A DNA stretch of 64,000 nucleotides, taken from the NCBI GenBank assembly GCA_902790635.1, contig CADASN010000014.1, positions 1 to 64,000 on the forward strand. The letters run 5' to 3'. Positions 58,807-64,000 of the stretch are shown piece by piece. The translations under genes were made by a program, and so were the position numbers. The notes under the pieces were generated by a model. That model was not told the origin of the DNA. It was given only the letters and a program-made list of their open reading frames with translations, and did no database searches. Within the stretch, counting starts at the first letter, position 1; every line of letters starts with the position of its first letter. Origin of the DNA: an uncultured Bacteroidia bacterium (GTDB lineage: Bacteria > Bacteroidota > Bacteroidia > Bacteroidales > UBA932).

Positions 58807-58840
58807 GCGGCCATTACCGCGTCATCGAGCCGGAAAAGTA
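58807..58840 (+). repeat. 34-bp direct repeat, copy 2 (relic GH8 3' end)
   Basis: In one frame this reads GHYRVIEPEK followed by TAA, an alternative end of the GH8 protein. It is not connected to an open frame. Confidence 0.8.
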
Positions 58841-58846
58841 ATTCCG

Positions 58847-59734
58847 TTACCAGGGGGGCAACAGCTTGCGGTAGTACGGCCGCAGGGGATCGTCCACGAC
58901 GACGCTGGCCGAGCGGCTCGGGCAGACGGCGAACCAGCCCAGGGCGTTCTCGCCCCGGATGTTGGTCGGGGCGTTGGCGGGTTGGGGAGAGAAAATGGGG
59001 ATGCTGATCCCGCTCGAGCGCACCGCCGACTGGAAATCGTAGAAACCCTTGTCGAGGGTGAGCACGTTGAGCGTGATCTCGTCCCCGGTCTCCAGGTATT
59101 TGAAGCAGGGGCCGTGCTGGCGTCGCAGCTCCGTGGTCTGTATGAGCGTGGTGATGGGGAATCCCTTGACTTCCTTGCCGTTGAACATTTTGTCATCGAT
59201 GACTTCCGTCATAAAGTAGGGGTATTCCCAGCCGTTGATGGCGACGGAGACCTGGTAGTAACTGGCGAACTGCTCGTCCCGGCCCCAGACGGCAAGGGTC
59301 CAGAGACTGTCGATCCCCTTGGCCTTGTTGCCGGCGAAAGCATAGTCGACCGCATCCAGGCGGAAGCCCGGCTCCGGCATCGAGGCTTCGGCCTCATAGA
59401 CCTGACCTTCCGGCAACTCGATCCGCAAGTGGTAGTCCACGCCCGCTTCGCAGCAGAAACCCTCCGGGGCTAGGTAGCGGCCCCTTCCGTAGTGGTCAAA
59501 AACGGCATCATTGACAGTCACCCGGGCTTCGTACACGGAGGGGTCGTCCTCCTCCCGGAAATAGGAAATGGTGCGGGACAGCAGGACCTGCTGGAGCTCA
59601 TCGGGATTGTCCGTGAGCACGGACTCCACCACCAGGTAGTCGTGGTAGTCCGCGCGGGAATGGATGTCGATCTCCTCCGTACAGGCAGGCAGGAGCAGCA
59701 GATAACCCAGCAGCAGTGGAAGAATGCGTCTCAT
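58847..59734 (-). CDS. DUF4249 lipoprotein, partner of a TonB receptor
   Basis: A 295-residue lipoprotein (lipobox LLPAC, Cys18) of the DUF4249 family. The N-terminal beta domain contains YLVVESVLTDNPDELQQVLLSRTISYF and the Ig-like DDPSVYEARVTVNDAVF; the C-terminal part includes FCCEAGVDYHLRIELPEG and TLNVLTLDKGFYDFQSAV. DUF4249 genes commonly follow TonB-dependent receptors in Bacteroidetes, as here (8 bp gap). Its product is probably a surface-exposed binding lipoprotein for that receptor. The substrate is unknown. Confidence 0.83.
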   Translation of the reverse strand: MRRILPLLLGYLLLLPACTEEIDIHSRADYHDYLVVESVLTDNPDELQQVLLSRTISYFREEDDPSVYEARVTVNDAVFDHYGRGRYLAPEGFCCEAGVDYHLRIELPEGQVYEAEASMPEPGFRLDAVDYAFAGNKAKGIDSLWTLAVWGRDEQFASYYQVSVAINGWEYPYFMTEVIDDKMFNGKEVKGFPITTLIQTTELRRQHGPCFKYLETGDEITLNVLTLDKGFYDFQSAVRSSGISIPIFSPQPANAPTNIRGENALGWFAVCPSRSASVVVDDPLRPYYRKLLPPW

Positions 59735-59742
59735 GCCCTCAC

Positions 59743-62097
59743 TCAGAATTTGATGTTATAGGAAACGGAAGGGATCACGCTGAAAAGCCAGACCTTGAAC
59801 GGGGTCGTGCGTCTCTGGTCGTAATCGTAGCGGAAATCGACGGTCCAGGCGTTGTGCCGCGCATAGACGTTGTAGAAGGAGAGATTCCATTCGCCGCTCC
59901 AGCGCTTGCCCTCCACGCGCTGCCGCGTCCGCCAGGTGACGGACAGGTCCAGCCGGTGGTAGTCCGGCAGGCGGTCGAGGTTGCGGGAGGCATAGACGGG
60001 TTTCCAGGTATCCCGGTAGCGGAAGCGGCCGACGGGATAGGTTGTCGGTGCGCCGCTGTAGTACACCCATTCGGCGGAAGCCGACCATTGCTTGGAGAAA
60101 TCGTAAGTCAGCACGAAATTGACCGCGTGCTCGTGGTTCAACGGGGAAGGATAAGGCTCGCCGCCGTTCAGCTCCGGGATCCGGTAGTTCGCGCGCGACC
60201 AGGTGTAGGCCAGCCAGCCGTTCCAGCGGGTGAAATCGTACTTGAGCATCAATTCAGCGCCGAAGGCCCGGGATTCCCCGAAGCGGAGCAGGCCCTCCCG
60301 GTCGGGATTGTCCAGCACCAGGCCGGGATTGTCCACGAAGTCCATCGCGCCCTGGTTGTGCTTGTAGAAAGCCTCCAGGGAGAGTTGCAGGGCCTGTTCG
60401 GCGAACAGGGCGTTGATCCCGGCGGAGAATTGGTCGGAGACCTGGGGCTTGACGCCCGGTGAAGCGGTGAACCAGGTGTCGACGGGGCTTCCGCTGATGC
60501 TGACCCGGGCCTGCTGCAGGTACTGCACGGTCCGGGACCAGGCAGCTTTGAGCGAAAGGTCTTCATGCAGGGAGAGCGAAGCGGAAATGCGCGGCTCCAG
60601 CCCCATGTAGGTCTGGATGGGCGTCCCGCGTTCGACGGTCCGCACTTCCGTCAGCGCGTGCGAGGACGGGTCGAAATAGCGCTGCTCCGTCGGCCCGAAG
60701 GTCGTGAAGGTGGAGAAGCGCAGCCCGTAGCGCAGGGTGAGGTTCCGGATCTTGTGCTCGTTCTGGATATAGGCGGAAGGCTGGAAGGCATGGATTCCAG
60801 GCATTTCGATGCGGTTGACCAGGCTGGATTCTTCGCGGGGCTCGGTAGTGCCCGGGGAGATGGCGAACCAGGCCAGGTTCACCCCGGCGCGGAAGGTCAT
60901 GTCCGGACGGGGATACCAGCTCCATCCCGCCTTGACCCCCGTCTCCCGGATGCCTTGGAGGTAATCGAAGGCCGCATCCGGCATGTCGGTACCTATCGTG
61001 TTGCGGAACAAGGAGTTGTATGCCGTGACATCGGAAGTCAGTTTCTGGGACCAAAGGTGGTTCCAGCGCAGGGACTGGGTGTGGTTGGCGTTGCCGAACT
61101 GCATGTGCCCGAAGTCGAAATCCTCCAGGCTGAAGCCGAAGATGTCGCTGCCGCTGAACGCGCTCAGATAGATACGGTCGCGGCTGCCTGCCGTCCAGCT
61201 GAGCTTGGCATTGGCATCGTAGAAGAACATCCGGGTCTTGTCCGGGATGCGGTCGCCAAAGAGCGGGAAGAAGAGGTCGAGGTAGGTGCGGCGGGCCGAA
61301 AGCATGAAGGAGAGTTTGTCCGGTACGATGGGACCTTCGACAAACAGTTTGGAGGTAATCAGGCCGATGGAGGCGTTGCCGCCGAACTGCTGTTTGTTGC
61401 CGTCCTTGGTGGAAATGTCCAGCACGGAGGCGATGCGCCCGCCGTACTGGGCGGGGAAGTCCCCCTTGTAGAGCTCGGCGCTGCGGATGGCGTCGCCGTT
61501 GAACATCGACAGGAATCCCAGGAAATGTCCGCTGTTGTAGATGGGTGCACCGTCCATCAGGATCAGGTTCTGGTCCACGCCGCCGCCCCGTACGCTGAAG
61601 CCGGTGGATCCCTCGCTCGGAGCCTGTACGCCGGGCATCATCTGGATCACCCGGATGATGTCGGCTTCGCCCATCAGGGTGGGGAGCCGCTGCACGAGTG
61701 CGGCGTCCACCCGTTCCATGCCCAGCTGGGGTAGTACCAGCTCCTTTCTCTTCGAGCGGGAGAGGATGGTCGCGGCATCCAGTTGCTCGCGCTCCGGCTC
61801 CATCCGAAAATCCAGCTTTTGCGTACTGCTGACCTCCACCTCCGCCGTCTTGTAGCCGAAATAACTGCAGGTCAGGGTGTGGCTGCCCGGGGGGAGGGTG
61901 AGGGAATAGAATCCGCTGCCGTCGGTGGCGACGGCGGTTTTCCGGTCTTCCAGGTAGAGCACCGCCTGCACGAGCGGCTCGCCGCTGCCGGCGTCCGTCA
62001 CGTGGCCGGAGACCACGGCCCTGCGCCCCTGGGCGCCTGCCGGAAGCGACAGGACCAGCCAGAGAAAGGCGAAGAGGATGCGGCGCGCAGCGGTCAT
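59743..62097 (-). CDS. TonB-dependent outer-membrane receptor
   Basis: A 784-residue receptor. The signal peptide is about 1-22, the carboxypeptidase-like domain about 25-110 (VVSGHVTDAGSGEPLVQAVLYL), and the plug about 115-250 (GMERVDAALVQRLPTLMGEADIIRVIQMMPGVQ; GFSVRGGGVDQNLILMDGAPIYNSGHFLG). The remainder is a 22-strand-type barrel ending VIPSVSYNIKF. It lies 5 bp after the UvrA paralogue gene and 8 bp before the DUF4249 gene. It lacks a SusD partner, so it is more likely a small-molecule or peptide/metal-complex importer than a glycan one. Confidence 0.9.
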   Translation of the reverse strand: MTAARRILFAFLWLVLSLPAGAQGRRAVVSGHVTDAGSGEPLVQAVLYLEDRKTAVATDGSGFYSLTLPPGSHTLTCSYFGYKTAEVEVSSTQKLDFRMEPEREQLDAATILSRSKRKELVLPQLGMERVDAALVQRLPTLMGEADIIRVIQMMPGVQAPSEGSTGFSVRGGGVDQNLILMDGAPIYNSGHFLGFLSMFNGDAIRSAELYKGDFPAQYGGRIASVLDISTKDGNKQQFGGNASIGLITSKLFVEGPIVPDKLSFMLSARRTYLDLFFPLFGDRIPDKTRMFFYDANAKLSWTAGSRDRIYLSAFSGSDIFGFSLEDFDFGHMQFGNANHTQSLRWNHLWSQKLTSDVTAYNSLFRNTIGTDMPDAAFDYLQGIRETGVKAGWSWYPRPDMTFRAGVNLAWFAISPGTTEPREESSLVNRIEMPGIHAFQPSAYIQNEHKIRNLTLRYGLRFSTFTTFGPTEQRYFDPSSHALTEVRTVERGTPIQTYMGLEPRISASLSLHEDLSLKAAWSRTVQYLQQARVSISGSPVDTWFTASPGVKPQVSDQFSAGINALFAEQALQLSLEAFYKHNQGAMDFVDNPGLVLDNPDREGLLRFGESRAFGAELMLKYDFTRWNGWLAYTWSRANYRIPELNGGEPYPSPLNHEHAVNFVLTYDFSKQWSASAEWVYYSGAPTTYPVGRFRYRDTWKPVYASRNLDRLPDYHRLDLSVTWRTRQRVEGKRWSGEWNLSFYNVYARHNAWTVDFRYDYDQRRTTPFKVWLFSVIPSVSYNIKF

Positions 62098-62102
62098 GGG
62101 AT

Positions 62103-64000
62103 TCAGAGATATTTGCCGGTGATGCTGCCGGGGTTGGCGGCAATCTCCCCGGGTGTCCCGCTGGCGACGATACGTCCGCCCTGCAGACCGCCGCCGGGGC
62201 CCATATCAACCACATAATCAGCGCTCCGGATGACGTCGAGGTCGTGCTCGATGACGATGACCGTGGCCCCCTGGTCGATCAGGTGGCGGAAGACGGCCAT
62301 CAGCGTCCGGACATCCAGGGGATGCAGGCCGATCGTCGGCTCGTCGAAGACGAAGATGCTGCCGGACTGGGCGCGCCCCATTTCGCTGGCCAGTTTGAGG
62401 CGTTGCGCTTCGCCGCCGGAGAGGCTGGGCGTGGCTTCACCCAGGGTGAGGTAGCCCAAGCCGAGATCGTGGAGCACCTGCAGGCGACTGCTGACCAGCG
62501 GCAGGTCGGCGCATTCCTGGATTGCTTCGTCGATGCTCATCGACATCAGTTTCGGCAGGGAGCAGGGCTGGCCGCCTTTTTTCTTACGCGGAATCTGGTA
62601 GGCGATGCGGGCATAGCGGGAGCCGCGGCAGTCGGGACAGGGGATGTCCACATCGGGCAGGAACTGCACGTCCAGGCTGATGCTGCCGGTGCCGTCGCAG
62701 GTCGGACAGCGCAACGCGCCGGTGTTGTAGGAGAAGTCTCCGGCCTTGAATCCGCGGGTCTTTGCCTCTTCGGAGCGGGCGTACACTTTGCGCAGTTCGT
62801 CATGGATGCCGGCGTAGGTGGCGACGGTCGAGCGGACGTTGATGCCGATCGGGGTGGCGTCGATGAGCTTGACCTGCGAGATGCCCGGAGCTTCCGCCGC
62901 CATCACGTGGGCGGGCAGGGGCTTGCCTGCCATGGCGGCCTGCAGGCCGGGAATGAGGCTCTCGAGGATCATCGTCGTCTTGCCGGAACCGGACACGCCC
63001 GTCACCACGGACAGGCGTCCCTTCGGGAATCGGACCTCCAGCGGCTGCACGGTGTGGATCGCGCCGGTACGCATGGAGACGGACCCTTCGGCGAACAGCT
63101 CCGCTGCGCCGGACGATACCGCGTCAGGCATTGTCCGGGCCTCCTTTTTCCTGCCATCCCCGACCGGATCGGGAATCTCCAGGAAAGGTCCGATCTTGGA
63201 GACGGGATTGCTGCGGATATCCGCGACGGTGCCCTGTGCGAGGAGGGTCCCGCCGCCGGCGCCGGCGTCCGGGCCCAGCTCGATGATCCAGTCCGCATGC
63301 GAAAGCACCTGCGTATCGTGGTCCACCAGGAGTACGGAGTTGCCGTCCGCGACGAGGTCGTCCATCACCCCGGTCAACCCTTCGAGGTTGGAAGGGTGCA
63401 GTCCGATGGACGGCTCGTCCAGGACGTAAAGGACTCCGGTGGTACGGTTGCGCACCGACCGGGCCAGTTGGACGCGCTGCCTTTCTCCCGTCGAAAGGGT
63501 CGATGCTGCGCGGTCGAGGCTGAGATAGCTTAGGCCCAGGTCAACCAGCCGCCTGGCGGTGTCCTGGAAGGATTCGCAGATGCGTTCGGCCATCGGCCGC
63601 ATCGGCTCCGGGAGCGAAGCCGGCACGCCTTCCACCCAGACGATCAATTCGGCAAGCGTCATCCGGCAGGCGTCCGCGAGGCTGATTCCGCGCAGGCGCG
63701 GCGCCCGGGCCGCGTCAGAAAGGCGTGTGCCGCCGCAGTCGGGGCAGGGGTCCTGGCGCAGGAATTTCTCCACACGCTTCATCCCTTTCTCGTCCGTGAC
63801 TTTCGCAAGGGCGTTCTCCACCGAATAGACAGCGCTATAGTAGGTAAAGTCCATTTCGGCGAAGCCGTTGGTCTTCTCGTTCCTGTAGATGATGTGGCGC
63901 TTTTCGGCAGGCCCGTGATAGACGATTTCTTTTTCCTCCGGGCTGAGTTCCCGGAAGGGGATGTCCGTGCGCACGCCCATGTCGCGGGCGATGTCCTTCA
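62103..64000 (-). CDS. UvrA-family excinuclease ATPase, 5' end outside the window
   Basis: About 632 codons are visible and the frame stays open at the right edge, so the N-terminus is missing. It has both UvrA ABC halves: LSTGERQRVQLARSV with VLYVLDEPSIGLHP, then Walker A GVSGSGKTTMILESL, LSGGEAQRLKLASEMG and FVFDEPTIGLHPLD. Zinc modules are CPDCGGTRL and CPTCDGTGS...CPDCRGSRY. UvrA recognises bulky DNA lesions. Compact UvrA paralogues like this also occur as resistance or accessory factors, and it is not next to uvrB here. It is the first known gene of an operon with a TonB receptor and DUF4249. Confidence 0.85.
   Translation of the reverse strand, partial: KDIARDMGVRTDIPFRELSPEEKEIVYHGPAEKRHIIYRNEKTNGFAEMDFTYYSAVYSVENALAKVTDEKGMKRVEKFLRQDPCPDCGGTRLSDAARAPRLRGISLADACRMTLAELIVWVEGVPASLPEPMRPMAERICESFQDTARRLVDLGLSYLSLDRAASTLSTGERQRVQLARSVRNRTTGVLYVLDEPSIGLHPSNLEGLTGVMDDLVADGNSVLLVDHDTQVLSHADWIIELGPDAGAGGGTLLAQGTVADIRSNPVSKIGPFLEIPDPVGDGRKKEARTMPDAVSSGAAELFAEGSVSMRTGAIHTVQPLEVRFPKGRLSVVTGVSGSGKTTMILESLIPGLQAAMAGKPLPAHVMAAEAPGISQVKLIDATPIGINVRSTVATYAGIHDELRKVYARSEEAKTRGFKAGDFSYNTGALRCPTCDGTGSISLDVQFLPDVDIPCPDCRGSRYARIAYQIPRKKKGGQPCSLPKLMSMSIDEAIQECADLPLVSSRLQVLHDLGLGYLTLGEATPSLSGGEAQRLKLASEMGRAQSGSIFVFDEPTIGLHPLDVRTLMAVFRHLIDQGATVIVIEHDLDVIRSADYVVDMGPGGGLQGGRIVASGTPGEIAANPGSITGKYL

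Overview
The window is about 64 kb of a high-GC Bacteroidales chromosome, probably from an uncultured gut lineage of the Cryptobacteroides/Rikenellaceae type; that placement is an inference from gene content. The evidence is a SusC-type receptor fragment, a TonB receptor paired with a DUF4249 lipoprotein, a DUF5686 protein, a DUF4301 protein, many secreted glycosidases, and more than 20 Bacteroidetes -7 boxes of the form TAnnTTTG. There is no phage, insertion sequence, rRNA operon or CRISPR array.

Region 1 (1-26.5 kb) is a pectin/rhamnogalacturonan-I utilisation region. It runs from the start of a SusC gene and L-rhamnose mutarotase through an RG acetylesterase, GH43, a GH106 alpha-L-rhamnosidase, a protein with two GH43-like propellers, two GH28 enzymes and a GH88-DUF2264 fusion; aspartate ammonia-lyase is embedded among them. 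A six-gene sugar-acid operon follows at 16.1-23.9 kb: PfkB kinase, nickel-pincer LarA-family epimerase, PdxB-like dehydrogenase, 6-phosphogluconate dehydrogenase, tagaturonate epimerase and fructuronate-reductase-like enzyme. Read together, these genes suggest a route galacturonate -> tagaturonate -> fructuronate -> mannonate -> gluconate -> 6-phosphogluconate -> ribulose-5-phosphate, in place of the usual KDG/KDPG branch. FabD, a tRNA-Arg and a GH53 galactanase end the region.

Region 2 (26.5-38.3 kb) is mostly housekeeping: flavin reductase, AlaX editing protein, two DMT transporters, LMW phosphatase, BASS transporter, a tRNA-Pro with the unusual anticodon AGG, AI-2E exporter, DUF4301, a second PdxB homologue lacking its catalytic arginine, DciA-like DUF721, RecF, a TPR protein and YebC.

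Region 3 (38.3-51.9 kb) contains a four-gene operon joining a partner-switching pair (RsbW-like kinase and STAS protein) to an amino-acid ABC transporter. Its permease carries a permuted-looking binding domain, and its ATPase ends in a degenerate RsbW-like domain. Next come a YtrA-type GntR/ABC operon with a DUF2807 lipoprotein, a 5'-nucleotidase, Ffh, AraC regulators, a short CDF transporter and a PrsW protease.

Region 4 (51.9-64 kb) holds two paralogous secreted proteins of unknown function upstream of PrsW, DUF5686, a Zn/Cd P-type ATPase, a GH8 enzyme, and an operon of a UvrA paralogue, a TonB receptor and a DUF4249 lipoprotein.

Several small repeats are scattered through the carbohydrate genes. 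A 51-bp palindromic repeat occurs both between genes and in frame inside the GH106 gene. A 48-bp hairpin element occurs twice, once inside a duplicated 3' end of the GH8 gene. Two 25-nt palindromes with compensatory changes overlap the stop codons of CAZyme genes.
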